From Rhodoplanes sp963712435 (GTDB lineage: Bacteria > Pseudomonadota > Alphaproteobacteria > Rhizobiales > Xanthobacteraceae): 64,000 nt of DNA. The notes below the pieces were generated by a model that worked only from the letters and a program-made list of their open reading frames with translations, was not told the DNA's origin and did not search any database. The stretch lies in the NCBI GenBank assembly GCA_963712435.1, contig CAVQIB010000020.1, forward strand, positions 62,001-126,000, in the 5' to 3' direction. Below are positions 56,060-64,000 of the stretch, piece by piece. How positions within the stretch are numbered: the stretch's first letter is position 1; the number at the start of each line of letters is the position of its first letter. A program made the position numbers and the translations under genes.

Positions 56060-56902
56060 ATGATTTGTCCGAGCCCAATCGCATCGGCCTCGCCGGTGCG
56101 GCGACTGCGTTTGCCGGCCGTGGCCGCGATGCTTCTCATCACCGGCGGGTCGGTGGCCCTGGCGCAGCAGCCGCCGGCGCCCGCCCAGCCGGCCCCGGCG
56201 CAAAAGCCCGCGGCCGCGCCGAAACCCGCCACGCCGCCGGCCGCGAAACCCCCGGCCACGGCGCAGAAGCCTGCGGCTCCCGCGCCGGCAGCTCCGGCCC
56301 AGCCTGCCGCCCCGGCCCAAGCCCAGGGCCAGGCGGCGCCGCAGGGCCAGGCGCAGACGCCGCAGCTCATCTATTCGGCCTGGGCGAAGTTCTGCGGCAA
56401 GGGGCAGGACGCCAACGCCAAGCAGGTCTGCTTCACCGGCAAGGACGCCCGCACGGAAGCCGGCGTCCCGGTGATCGCCGCCGCGTTGATCGAGCCCGAG
56501 GGCGAGCCGAAGAAGCTCTTCCGGATCACACTGCCGGCGCCGCTGCAGCTCCAGTATGGGACGCGCGTGATCATCGACCAGGAACAACCCCTGACCGGGC
56601 CGTTCTTCACCTGCTTCTCGAACGGCTGCATGGCCGACTACGAAGCGACCGCCGACATGGTTCAGAAGCTCAAGAAGGGGCAGACGCTCACCATCCAGGC
56701 GATCAATCTTGCGGGCTCGGCGATCAGCTTTCCGCTTCCCTTGACCGATTTCGCCAAGGCGCATGAAGGCCCGCCGACTGATCCGAAGGTATTCGAGGAA
56801 CAGCAGAAGAAGCTGCAGGAGGAACTGCAGAAGCGGGCCGATGAAGCGCGCAAGAAGCTGGAATCGCAAGGCGGCCAAGCGCCGGCTCCGGCGACGCGCT
56901 GA
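56060..56902 (+). CDS. Invasion-associated locus B (IalB) family protein
   Basis: Secreted protein of 280 residues: a signal segment (AVAAMLLITGGSVALA), a long Pro/Ala/Gln-rich region with PAAPAQ-type repeats (about residues 37-100), the IalB domain (WAKFCGKGQDANAKQVCFTGKDAR ... GPFFTCFSNGCMADYEAT, with four conserved Cys) and a charged C-terminal coiled coil (EEQQKKLQEELQKRADEARKKLE). IalB proteins are common in Hyphomicrobiales; their role is poorly defined outside Bartonella. A strong terminator follows. Confidence 0.88.
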   Translation: MICPSPIASASPVRRLRLPAVAAMLLITGGSVALAQQPPAPAQPAPAQKPAAAPKPATPPAAKPPATAQKPAAPAPAAPAQPAAPAQAQGQAAPQGQAQTPQLIYSAWAKFCGKGQDANAKQVCFTGKDARTEAGVPVIAAALIEPEGEPKKLFRITLPAPLQLQYGTRVIIDQEQPLTGPFFTCFSNGCMADYEATADMVQKLKKGQTLTIQAINLAGSAISFPLPLTDFAKAHEGPPTDPKVFEEQQKKLQEELQKRADEARKKLESQGGQAPAPATR

Positions 56903-56923
56903 CCGCACCCTCAGCGGAGAAAC

Positions 56924-56952
56924 AAAAAGCGCGCCATTCGGCGCGCTTTTTT
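56924..56952. terminator. Bidirectional rho-independent terminator
   Basis: Stem AAAAGCGCGCC and its complement GGCGCGCTTTT with an ATTC loop, an A-run before and a T-run after. It lies between the convergent ialB-like and hspQ genes and should stop transcription from both sides. It is the most classical terminator in the window. Confidence 0.92.
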
Positions 56953-56974
56953 GTTGGGCCGCAGGTGGTTGCAG

Positions 56975-57307
56975 TCAGTTCATCATGCTGATTCGCGGGC
57001 GATAGACGCCGCTCTCGTCGCGGTCGAAAACCTCGGCGACCTGTGGGTGCCGGATCGGTTCGCCCGTTTCGTCGGGGAGCAGATTCTGCTCCGAGACATA
57101 GGCGATGTACTCGGTATCGGAGTTTTCCGCGAACAGGTGATAGAACGGCTGGTCCTTGCTCGGACGCACCTCGGCGGGGATAGCCTGGTACCACTCCTCG
57201 GTATTGCTGAACACCGGATCGACGTCGAAAATGACGCCGCGGAACGGATAAATCCGGTGGCGCACGACCTGGCCGATCATGTATTTGCCGAGGCGTGTCT
57301 TGCTCAT
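56975..57307 (-). CDS. hspQ: Heat shock protein HspQ (YccV-like)
   Basis: Small protein of 110 residues of the HspQ/YccV family, which binds hemimethylated DNA and acts as a Lon adaptor in enterobacteria. Visible motifs are KYMIGQVVRHRIYPFRGVIFDVDPVFSNTEEWY, QPFYHLFAEN and AYVSEQNLLPDETGEPIRHPQV. Two copies of the palindrome CTCATGAG surround the start codon (57303-57310 and 57322-57329), which may be an operator or affect initiation. Confidence 0.9.
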   Translation of the reverse strand: MSKTRLGKYMIGQVVRHRIYPFRGVIFDVDPVFSNTEEWYQAIPAEVRPSKDQPFYHLFAENSDTEYIAYVSEQNLLPDETGEPIRHPQVAEVFDRDESGVYRPRISMMN

Positions 57308-57370
57308 GAGGCGGAACCTACCTCATGAGCGCCGCTCGGAACAGACGGAAAGACACGTCGGACGATCGGT

Positions 57371-58420
57371 TTACAACCCGTATCGCGAGGCCATTTCGGG
57401 GTCTTTGGCGGCGACCAAACGGGCAAGATCGACGACGACCTTGGCCTGCTTCCAGGTCGCGTCGTCCTGCATCTTGCCGTCGATCATCACCGCCCCGGTG
57501 CCGTCCGGCATGCCGGCAAGGATCTTGCGCGCAAACGCGACTTCCGCCGGGTCGGGCGAGAATACGCGCTTGGCGATGTCGATCTGGCTCGGGTGCAAGG
57601 TCCAGGCGCCGGCGCAGCCGAGTAGGAATGCGTTGCGGAACTGCGCTTCGCAGGCGGCGGGGTCGGAGAAATCCCCGAACGGGCCGTAGAAGGCCTTGAT
57701 GCCCGAGGCGGCGCAGGCGTCGACCATGGTGGCGAGGGTGTAGTGCCACAGATCCTGCTGGAATGCCGGGCGGGCTGCGCCGTCGCTGGTCGGATCGGCA
57801 AGCACCTTGTATTCCGGATGGCCGCCGCCCACCCGGGTCGTCTTCATCGCGCGCGAGGCGGCGAGATCGGCCGGGCCGAGGCTCATGCCGTGCATGCGCG
57901 GGGACGCCGTCGCGATGGCCTTGACGTTGTTGACCCCTTCGGCCGTCTCGAGGATCGCGTGAATGAGAATCGGCTTGCGCAGGCCGAACCGCGCCTCGAG
58001 CTGGGACAGGAGCTGGTCGAGATAGTGGATGTCCCACGGGCCTTCGACCTTCGGCAGCATCATGACGTCGAGCTTGTAGCCGACGTCCTCGACGATCTGG
58101 AACACGTCGTCGACGACCCAGGGCGAGTTGAGCGCATTGATGCGGACCCACAGTCCGGTCGACTCGAAATTATTGTCGTGCGCCATCTGGATGAAGCCGC
58201 GCCGCGCCGCCTCTTTCGCGTCGGCGGGGATGGCGTCTTCGAGATTGCCGAGGACCACGTCGACCTGGCCGAGCAGCTCCGAAACCTTCGCCCGCACCTT
58301 CTCGATATGCGGCGGAACGAAATGGATCATCCGTTCGAGGTGGACCGGAAGCTCGCGATAGGGCGTGGGCGCGCCGATGGCGAGCGGCTTATAAAAGTTG
58401 CGCGGGAGCTTCATGGACAT
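57371..58420 (-). CDS. mcl: Malyl-CoA / beta-methylmalyl-CoA lyase, Chloroflexus Mcl-like
   Basis: CitE-like HpcH/HpaI aldolase that cleaves malyl-CoA or methylmalyl-CoA type thioesters to acetyl- or propionyl-CoA and glyoxylate. The 349-residue protein begins NFYKPLAIGAPTPYRELPVHLERMIHF and has GNLEDAIPADAKEAARRGFI (metal-binding acidic residue), MLPKVEGPWDIHYLDQLL, SPRMHGMSLGPADLAASR, MKTTRVGGGHPEYKVLADP and DGKMQDDATWKQAKVVVDLA. From memory this is much closer to the trifunctional lyase of the 3-hydroxypropionate bicycle than to the shorter Mcl1 of Rhodobacter. Start could be 58420 or 58414. It stands alone. Confidence 0.83.
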   Translation of the reverse strand: MSMKLPRNFYKPLAIGAPTPYRELPVHLERMIHFVPPHIEKVRAKVSELLGQVDVVLGNLEDAIPADAKEAARRGFIQMAHDNNFESTGLWVRINALNSPWVVDDVFQIVEDVGYKLDVMMLPKVEGPWDIHYLDQLLSQLEARFGLRKPILIHAILETAEGVNNVKAIATASPRMHGMSLGPADLAASRAMKTTRVGGGHPEYKVLADPTSDGAARPAFQQDLWHYTLATMVDACAASGIKAFYGPFGDFSDPAACEAQFRNAFLLGCAGAWTLHPSQIDIAKRVFSPDPAEVAFARKILAGMPDGTGAVMIDGKMQDDATWKQAKVVVDLARLVAAKDPEMASRYGL

Positions 58421-58732
58421 CGTTGTTTCCGTGGATGGACGCAATCCGGGATGTGGACGGGCGCGATTGGGCGGAGCGAGGCTCTTTCCTCTTGAAAAGC
58501 GGAGTTGCGGCGGAGCATAGCCGCGGGTCGCCGGAAAAGGCCGTGTGCAGGATAAATCTTTCCCGTCCCCATACCGTAGAGGAAGGCTCGCCGTCCGCCA
58601 AGCCGTTCAAAGCGGCGCGACGGTGAATACCCGCTTCGCGCAGCGCGGACTGCCGTGCCTGTTCCCGCGAAGGGTTAGCCGTCTGCTGCGCGGGTGTCCG
58701 AGCCCCGTGAATCGCGCGCCGAAGCCGCCGCG
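58421..58732. other. Intergenic region upstream of mcl
   Basis: About 310 bases between mcl and the UbiH-family gene, both on the - strand. It should contain the mcl promoter and the end of the hydroxylase transcript. No convincing promoter, hairpin with T-run or small gene is seen. Confidence 0.4.
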
Positions 58733-59965
58733 TCAGTTCAGCGCTTCGCCCCGCATCAGGCGCGGTCGCGCGGCGATCGGGTCCACCCCCTCGCGCATCA
58801 GCGCGCGCCGCAGCGGGCCGATCCGCTCGAGCATATACAGGCCGACGCCGCGCAGCCCCTGGATCGGCAGGAAGTCGGTCAGCAGGCTGCGATTGAGCAG
58901 GTCGACCGCGGCCGTGCGGGTGGCGACGTCGATGCGCCGCAGGCGGTCATAGCCGTCGATGACGTCGCGACCTCCGACATCCGCTCCGTTCCGGCGGGCG
59001 TCCACGACCAGTTCGGCGATGGTCGCCGCATCGCGCAGCCCGAGATTGAGGCCCTGCGCGCCGATCGGTGGGATGACATGCGCCGCCTCGCCGATCAGGG
59101 CGACCCGCTCGGCCGCAAATCGCCGCGCGTTTTCGACCGCGAGCGGAAAGGCGCCATGACCCGGTTCGGCCGCGATCCGGCCCAGGATGGAATGCGAGCG
59201 CCGCTCGATCTCGGCATCGCGTTCGGCGGGGTCGAGCGCCATGAGCCGTGCGGCCTCGTCCGGCGCCAAGACGCACACGAGGCTCGACCGCAGGCCGGGC
59301 AGGGGAACGAGCGTGAACGGACCCTCGGACGAATGAAATTCCGTCGAGATGTCATCGTGCGGACGAGAATGCCTCAGATTGAAGGTGAGCGCGGTCTGGG
59401 GGTAGGTCCAGACCTGGGTGTCGATCCCGGCGGCGCTTCGGCAGATCGACCGGCGTCCGTCCGCGCCGACCGCCAGGCGAGCGGTGACTGCACCGCCGCC
59501 GGCGAGCGTGATGGTCACGCCATCGTCGTCGATGGCGACGGCGGAGGCTTCCGCGCTGATCCGCTGCAGCGCAGGAAGCGCTTGCGCGCGCGCTTCGAGC
59601 GAGCCGACCAGGTATCGGTTCTCGATATTCCAGCCGAACGCATCGAGGCCGATTTCCGCCGCCTCGAAGCGCACCTCCGGCGCGCGCCACAGCCGGCCGG
59701 TATCGTCGATGATGCGGAGCGTCTTGAGCGGCGCCGCCTGCGCGCGGCAGCCGGCCCAGCTGTCGATTGCTTCGAGGGCTGCGACCGAGGAGGTAAACAG
59801 CGCAGTGGTTCTATTGTCGCGCGCGCCGGCCTGCGCGGCGATGAGGGCGGTCGGCACGCCCGCGCCGGCGAGCGCCACCGCGACCGTCAGGCCCGCCGGC
59901 CCGCCGCCGACGACCGCCACCTCGGCGGAGAGGCGTCCGTTACCGCTCGATTCCATGACAGACAC
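58733..59965 (-). CDS. UbiH/UbiF/COQ6-family FAD monooxygenase
   Basis: FAD-dependent aromatic hydroxylase, probably in ubiquinone synthesis. The dinucleotide-binding motif is AEVAVVGGGPAGLTVAVALAGAG at the N-terminus, and the second FAD motif is RVALIGEAAHVIPPIGAQGLNLGLRDAATIAELV. Other parts are DNRTTALFTSSVAAL and ADGRRSICR. GTG 59965 with AGGAGG six bases upstream gives 410 residues, the family norm; ATGs at 60031 and 59956 are alternatives. Which ring position it hydroxylates cannot be told from sequence. Confidence 0.87.
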   Translation of the reverse strand: MSVMESSGNGRLSAEVAVVGGGPAGLTVAVALAGAGVPTALIAAQAGARDNRTTALFTSSVAALEAIDSWAGCRAQAAPLKTLRIIDDTGRLWRAPEVRFEAAEIGLDAFGWNIENRYLVGSLEARAQALPALQRISAEASAVAIDDDGVTITLAGGGAVTARLAVGADGRRSICRSAAGIDTQVWTYPQTALTFNLRHSRPHDDISTEFHSSEGPFTLVPLPGLRSSLVCVLAPDEAARLMALDPAERDAEIERRSHSILGRIAAEPGHGAFPLAVENARRFAAERVALIGEAAHVIPPIGAQGLNLGLRDAATIAELVVDARRNGADVGGRDVIDGYDRLRRIDVATRTAAVDLLNRSLLTDFLPIQGLRGVGLYMLERIGPLRRALMREGVDPIAARPRLMRGEALN

Positions 59966-60082
59966 CTTATCCTCCTCACAACGCGCGGCCCCGCGACCCG
60001 CCGTCGCGTTTTGGGATATCGTTTCGGTCATCGGCCTACCATATACTCGCCTTGTCGCCCTCATTCACACCCTCGGCGTCAC

Positions 60083-60940
60083 ATGCTCGATCTCCTGTAC
60101 GATCCGAACGCCTGGGCCGCGCTCATAACCCTGAGCGCGCTCGAAATCGTGCTCGGCATCGACAATGTCGTCTTCATCTCCATCCTGGTCTCGCGGCTCG
60201 ACCCCGCCTATGTGACGCGGGCGCGCCAGATCGGGCTCGGCCTCGCGCTCATCTTCCGCATTCTGCTCCTGTTCGCCCTGACCTGGCTGATCGGCCTCAC
60301 CGAGCCGATCTTCACCGTGATGGGCCGCGGCTTCTCCTGGCACGACGTTATCCTGATTGTCGGCGGCATGTTCCTCATCGCCAAGGCGACGCATGAGATG
60401 CATGCGGAGATGGAAAGCGCAGACGAAGACATCGGCGCGGCGGAGGCGATCAAGCACGCGACGTTTTCCCTCGTCATTATCCAGATCATCGTCGTCGATC
60501 TCGTCTTCTCCATCGATTTCATCGTCACCGCGATCGGCATGGCGCAGGACATCCGCATCATGATCGCGGCGGTGCTGATCGCGGTTGGCGTGATGTATGT
60601 CGCGTCCGGACCGGTCGCTCGCTTCGTCGCCGCGCATCCGACGACGAAAATGCTCGCGCTCGCGTTTCTCGTCCTGATCGGGGTGGCGCTCGTCGCCGAC
60701 GGGTTCGAAGTGCACATCCCGCGCGGCTACATCTATTTCTCGATGGCCTTCGCCGGCGCAGTGGAGGCGTTCAACGTGATCGCGGTGCGCAGGCGACGCA
60801 AGAGCCGGCGACTGCGGATGCCCGGCGCAAAGAGCAAGGAGACCCCGGCTGCCAAGGCAGGCGAAGACGCCGCAGGGCCGGCAGGCGAAGTCCCGGCAGG
60901 CGAAGCCGCCGCAAGCAAGCACGGCGCGGCCGCCAAGTAG
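60083..60940 (+). CDS. TerC-family integral membrane protein
   Basis: Inner-membrane protein of 285 residues with seven to eight hydrophobic segments and the TerC motifs ALEIVLGIDNVVFISIL and VDLVFSIDFIVTAIGMAQD, whose Asp residues lie within membrane helices and are thought to bind metal. Related proteins are implicated in manganese export and metallation of secreted proteins. A soluble C-terminal tail of about 45 residues is Ala/Lys/Glu-rich with PAGE repeats. Start ATG 60083; the open frame extends far upstream only as antisense of the hydroxylase gene. Confidence 0.9.
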   Translation: MLDLLYDPNAWAALITLSALEIVLGIDNVVFISILVSRLDPAYVTRARQIGLGLALIFRILLLFALTWLIGLTEPIFTVMGRGFSWHDVILIVGGMFLIAKATHEMHAEMESADEDIGAAEAIKHATFSLVIIQIIVVDLVFSIDFIVTAIGMAQDIRIMIAAVLIAVGVMYVASGPVARFVAAHPTTKMLALAFLVLIGVALVADGFEVHIPRGYIYFSMAFAGAVEAFNVIAVRRRRKSRRLRMPGAKSKETPAAKAGEDAAGPAGEVPAGEAAASKHGAAAK

Positions 60941-61099
60941 GCCTGATCATCCAGGATGAGCGCCTCGCCCCGTGGCCGACTTGGCCGCTTGATCCGCCAG
61001 AGCGTCGACCTATCATGAACTGAGCAATCCCTTGCTTCTGCGCCGCGTTTTTGGTCGCGTGCGGCGCAGCCCAAGAACCGGAATCCGGAGAATAAGATC

Positions 61100-62077
61100 A
61101 TGGTCGCTGCGGTGCGCGTGCATAAAGTCGGTGGGCCGGAGGTGCTGACCTTCGAGGAGGTGGAGGCGCCGGCGCCGGGACCCGGCCAGATCCGCATCAA
61201 GCAGCACGCCTGCGGCCTCAACTTCATCGACACCTATTTCCGGAGCGGCTTGTATCCTTCGCCGGCCGGGCTGCCCTTCATCCCCGGCAACGAAGGGGCA
61301 GGGGAGGTGACGGCCGTCGGCCCCGGCGTGTCCGACCTGAAGACGGGCGATCGCGTGACCTATGTCGTAGGCCTTGGCGGCTATGCGGCGGAGCGGGTGC
61401 TGCCGGCCGAGCGCGCGTTGAAACTGCCCGACAGCATCGGCTTCGAGCAGGCCGCCGGCATGATGCTGAAGGGGATGACCGCCTGCTATCTGCTGCGCCG
61501 AACCTTCAAGGTGGGGAAGGGCATGAACGTGCTGATTCACGCCGCCGCCGGCGGGGTCGGCGTCATCGCCTGCCAGTGGGCGAACCTGCTGGGCGCCAAC
61601 GTCATCGGCACGGTCGGGTCGCGCGAGAAGGCGGATATCGCCAAGGCGAATGGCTGCCATCACGTGATCCTCTATCGCGACGAGGATTTCGTCGCGCGCG
61701 TCAAGGAGATCACCGGCGGAACCCTGTGCGAGGTCGTCTATGACGGCGTCGGCCGGGCGACGTTCCCGGGTTCGCTCGACTGCCTGCAGCCGCGCGGAAT
61801 GTTCGTGAGCTACGGCAACGCCTCCGGCGCGATCGAGGCGTTCAACATCAATCTGCTGCAGGCCAAGGGCTCGCTGTTCGCGACGCGCCCGACGCTCATC
61901 CACTACTCTGCGACGCGCGAAGACTATCTTGCGCTCGCCAACGAACTGTTCGACGTGGTCCGCTCCGGCAAGGTGAAAATCCCGGTCAAGCAGAGCTACG
62001 CGCTGAAGGATGCGCAAAAGGCGCATGGCGACCTCGAATCGCGCGCCACCACAGGCTCGTCGATCCTCGTGCCGTGA
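61100..62077 (+). CDS. NADPH:quinone oxidoreductase (zeta-crystallin-like)
   Basis: Medium-chain zinc-less dehydrogenase/reductase of 325 residues. N-terminal groES-like domain with GLNFIDTYFRSGLYPSPAGLPFIPGNEGAGEVTAVG, and the Rossmann domain with INVHAAAGGVG-type sequence (LIHAAAGGVGVIACQWANLLG) and GTVGSREKADIAK. No catalytic zinc ligands are visible, as in quinone reductases. It converts quinones using NADPH. Start ATG 61100 follows a GGAG site. Confidence 0.9.
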   Translation: MVAAVRVHKVGGPEVLTFEEVEAPAPGPGQIRIKQHACGLNFIDTYFRSGLYPSPAGLPFIPGNEGAGEVTAVGPGVSDLKTGDRVTYVVGLGGYAAERVLPAERALKLPDSIGFEQAAGMMLKGMTACYLLRRTFKVGKGMNVLIHAAAGGVGVIACQWANLLGANVIGTVGSREKADIAKANGCHHVILYRDEDFVARVKEITGGTLCEVVYDGVGRATFPGSLDCLQPRGMFVSYGNASGAIEAFNINLLQAKGSLFATRPTLIHYSATREDYLALANELFDVVRSGKVKIPVKQSYALKDAQKAHGDLESRATTGSSILVP

Positions 62078-62144
62078 GCGTGTCCGTTCGACAGCGTCGG
62101 ACGGCGCAGTCGTTCGGACACGGTGCGACCGAGCAAATCGCCGG

Positions 62145-62822
62145 TCAGAGCTTGGCGGCGAGGTGCTGGAAGACCGCGTTGCCGAGATTGCCGTTTGCGA
62201 GCCAGGGCAGGCCCTGCACGTCGAGCTTCGGGCAGAAGGTGCGGATCGATTCCACCGTGTCGTTGAACGAGACCGGGCTTCCCGCGGTTTCGTTGACCAC
62301 GACCGCGGCGATGGACAGATCGCGCCGCTCGAGCACGTCGATCGCCGATAAGGTGTGGCTGAGCGTGCCGAGATAGCTGCCGGCCACCAGAATGATCGGC
62401 TGGTTGAGCGCGACCATCCAGTCGAGCACCGTGCGGTGGTCTTCGAGCGGCGCCATGATCCCGCCGACGCCTTCGATGATCAGAACCCCGGTGCTGGCCT
62501 GCATGCGCCAGCGACACAGCTCGACCACGGCGTTGAAATCGATCTTCTTGCCCTCGCGCCGCGCGGCGAGATGGGGGGAGACCGGCGCGGTGAAGCGGAA
62601 CGGCGAGATGCGGGCGATTCCGTCGGGCGTGATCGGTTCGCCCAGCGCCGTGAGCAGCAGCCCGGGATCGCTGCCCGCCGCCTCATGCGGATCGTAGCCG
62701 CTGACCACCGGCTTGAGCGCTTCGACCCCGCGGCCCTGCGCCCGCAGCGCCTTGATCAGGCCGCGCACGACGACGGTCTTGCCGACCTCGGTTCCCGTCG
62801 CTGTCACGAACACGGTCGTCAT
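62145..62822 (-). CDS. bioD: Dethiobiotin synthetase
   Basis: ATP-dependent carboxylase closing the ureido ring in biotin synthesis. The 225-residue protein has the P-loop VTATGTEVGKTVVVRGLIKAL, substrate-binding LKPVVSGYDPHEAAGSDPGLLL, and IIEGVGGIMAPLEDHRTVLDWM. Length and motifs are normal. Its start codon overlaps the bioF stop by four bases (ATGA), so bioF and bioD are co-translated. Confidence 0.93.
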   Translation of the reverse strand: MTTVFVTATGTEVGKTVVVRGLIKALRAQGRGVEALKPVVSGYDPHEAAGSDPGLLLTALGEPITPDGIARISPFRFTAPVSPHLAARREGKKIDFNAVVELCRWRMQASTGVLIIEGVGGIMAPLEDHRTVLDWMVALNQPIILVAGSYLGTLSHTLSAIDVLERRDLSIAAVVVNETAGSPVSFNDTVESIRTFCPKLDVQGLPWLANGNLGNAVFQHLAAKL

Positions 62823-63979
62823 GCCGCAACCGCCAAGACTTGGAACCGGACGAGATCGGCGACGCGCTCGATCTCGGCGTCGGAATGGCCCGGAGTGAAG
62901 GAGAAGCGCAGCCGCGCGGTGCCGTTCGGCACGGTCGGCGGGCGGATCGGGACGACAAGAAATCCCTCCGCTTCAAGCATGCGCGAGGCGGCGAGCGCGG
63001 CGGCCGCCTCGCCGACCACGACGGGCACGATCGTGCTCGTCGCCTCGGGCAACCCGGCGCGCCGGGTGAAGGCCTTCGCCTTGGCGAGCGGCAGGGCGAC
63101 ATAGCCGGGCTCGCGCTCGATCAGGTCGAGGGCGGCGATGGCCGCCGCGACGACGGCCGGCGGCAGAGCGGTCGAGTAGATCAGGGTGCGGGCGCGGCTT
63201 TTCATGAGTTCGATCACCGGAGCGGAGGCGCAGAGATAGCCGCCATAGGCTCCGATCGCCTTCGACAGGGTGCCCATCTGCAAGGGCACCTCGACCGGTT
63301 CGTCATGGGCGAAGGTCGAGCCCCGGCCGCCGCCGAGAACGCCGATGCCGTGCGCGTCGTCGCTCATCAGCCAGGCGTCATAGGCGCGGGCGAGCCGCGC
63401 CAAAGCGGGCAGGGGCGCGAGATCGCCGTCCATGGAGAAGACGCCGTCGGTGAGAATGAGCGCCCGTTCGTGCGCCGCACGATGTTCGTCCAGAAGAGCG
63501 CGGGCATGGTCGACATCGTTGTGCCGGAACACCAGCCGCCGCGCGCCGCTCAGTTGCGCCCCGCCCCACAGGCAGGCATGCGCAAGCTCGTCGATCAATA
63601 CGAGATCGTCCTCGTCGAGCAGCGCGGGAATGACGCCGAGATTGGCGAGATAGCCGGAGCCGAACACGCAGGCGCTCTCGGTCCCCTTCAGCTTGGCGAG
63701 GCGGCTTTCCAGCTCGGCGTAGAGCGGATGGTTGCCGGTGACGAGCCGCGAGGCCCCGGCGCCGACCCCGTACCGCGCAAGCGCCTCCTGCGCCGCCGCG
63801 ACGATCGCGGGGTGCTGGATCAGGTTGAGATAGTCGTTGCAGGAAAAGGAGATCAGGCGGCGGCCGTTGCGCTCGACAGTGACGCCGTCCGTGCGCGCCG
63901 TGCAGGAAAGCTCACGCCGCAGGCTTGCCCGCGCAAGCCCGTCAAGTTTCGTCCTGGCGAATGAAGCGAGCGATTCCAT
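62819..63979 (-). CDS. bioF: 8-amino-7-oxononanoate synthase
   Basis: PLP enzyme condensing pimeloyl-thioester and alanine in biotin synthesis. The 386-residue protein has SFSCNDYLNLIQHPAIVAAAQEALARYGVGAGASRLVTGNHPLYAELE, the DDAHGIGVLG pyridoxal pocket and the Schiff-base Lys in MGTLSKAIGAYGGY. It precedes bioD with a 4-base overlap. The ATG at 63979 is close to the window edge, so the rest of the bio operon may lie outside. Confidence 0.94.
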   Translation of the reverse strand: MESLASFARTKLDGLARASLRRELSCTARTDGVTVERNGRRLISFSCNDYLNLIQHPAIVAAAQEALARYGVGAGASRLVTGNHPLYAELESRLAKLKGTESACVFGSGYLANLGVIPALLDEDDLVLIDELAHACLWGGAQLSGARRLVFRHNDVDHARALLDEHRAAHERALILTDGVFSMDGDLAPLPALARLARAYDAWLMSDDAHGIGVLGGGRGSTFAHDEPVEVPLQMGTLSKAIGAYGGYLCASAPVIELMKSRARTLIYSTALPPAVVAAAIAALDLIEREPGYVALPLAKAKAFTRRAGLPEATSTIVPVVVGEAAAALAASRMLEAEGFLVVPIRPPTVPNGTARLRFSFTPGHSDAEIERVADLVRFQVLAVAA

Positions 63980-64000
63980 CCCCTCGGGCCTCTAGCTGGC

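Noticed and set aside
58694..60082. 463-codon upstream extension of the TerC frame
   Set aside because: Lies entirely antisense to the UbiH-family gene; TerC motifs begin right after ATG 60083.

Overview
The window is 64 kb of GC-rich chromosome, most likely from an alphaproteobacterium of the Hyphomicrobiales (Xanthobacteraceae/Bradyrhizobiaceae-like). This rests on the ribosomal operon order, the conserved pcm-tolC-popZ-valS block, an HWE histidine kinase under an EcfG-type promoter, IalB, MipA, hopanoid tail genes and interspersed GC-rich palindromes. No rRNA, tRNA, CRISPR array, insertion sequence or prophage was found.

Layout. 0-6.7 kb: end of the spc operon and the alpha operon (rplR, rpsE, rpmD, rplO, secY, adk, rpsM, rpsK, rpoA, rplQ), all on +. 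6.8-16.6 kb: cytochrome c and a DegP/DegQ-type protease (divergent), rarA, a toxin-antitoxin pair, an RluA-family pseudouridine synthase, an HWE kinase with a receiver protein, stand-alone pgi and an MBL-fold hydrolase. 16.6-28.5 kb: DedA protein, pcm, tolC, popZ-like gene, valS, a small secreted protein, sdhE and a heavily frameshifted mfd. 28.6-43.4 kb: an envelope and metal-handling region with a DUF4337 protein, a Tat-exported multicopper oxidase, two OprB porins, an unknown barrel-like protein, a heavy-metal RND adaptor and pump, and a second TolC-like channel. 44.2-52.5 kb: a hopanoid side-chain cluster, hpnG-hpnA on + facing hpnL-hpnI-hpnJ-(TPR/pseudocaspase)-hpnK on -. 52.6-64 kb: MipA, FrnE/DsbA-like protein, degenerate GGDEF protein, IalB-like protein, hspQ, a malyl-CoA lyase of the Chloroflexus type, a UbiH-family hydroxylase, TerC, quinone oxidoreductase and bioF-bioD.

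How it fits together. The first segment is translation and transcription machinery with SecY. The hopanoid cluster would build and modify polar hopanoid head groups. Its - strand operon is tightly coupled (ATGA overlaps hpnL/hpnI and hpnI/hpnJ) and carries a caspase-fold gene whose catalytic His and Cys are both replaced. The kinase/receiver pair has an exact EcfG promoter and lies directly upstream of pgi, which suggests a general-stress link.

Sequence quality. At least twelve genes, including essential secY, adk and valS, need frame corrections, nearly all +1. In mfd there are about thirty, most within 1.7 kb. Protein conservation is intact on both sides of every shift, so these look like insertion-biased sequencing or assembly errors rather than gene decay. 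Such genes are given as their full restored span.
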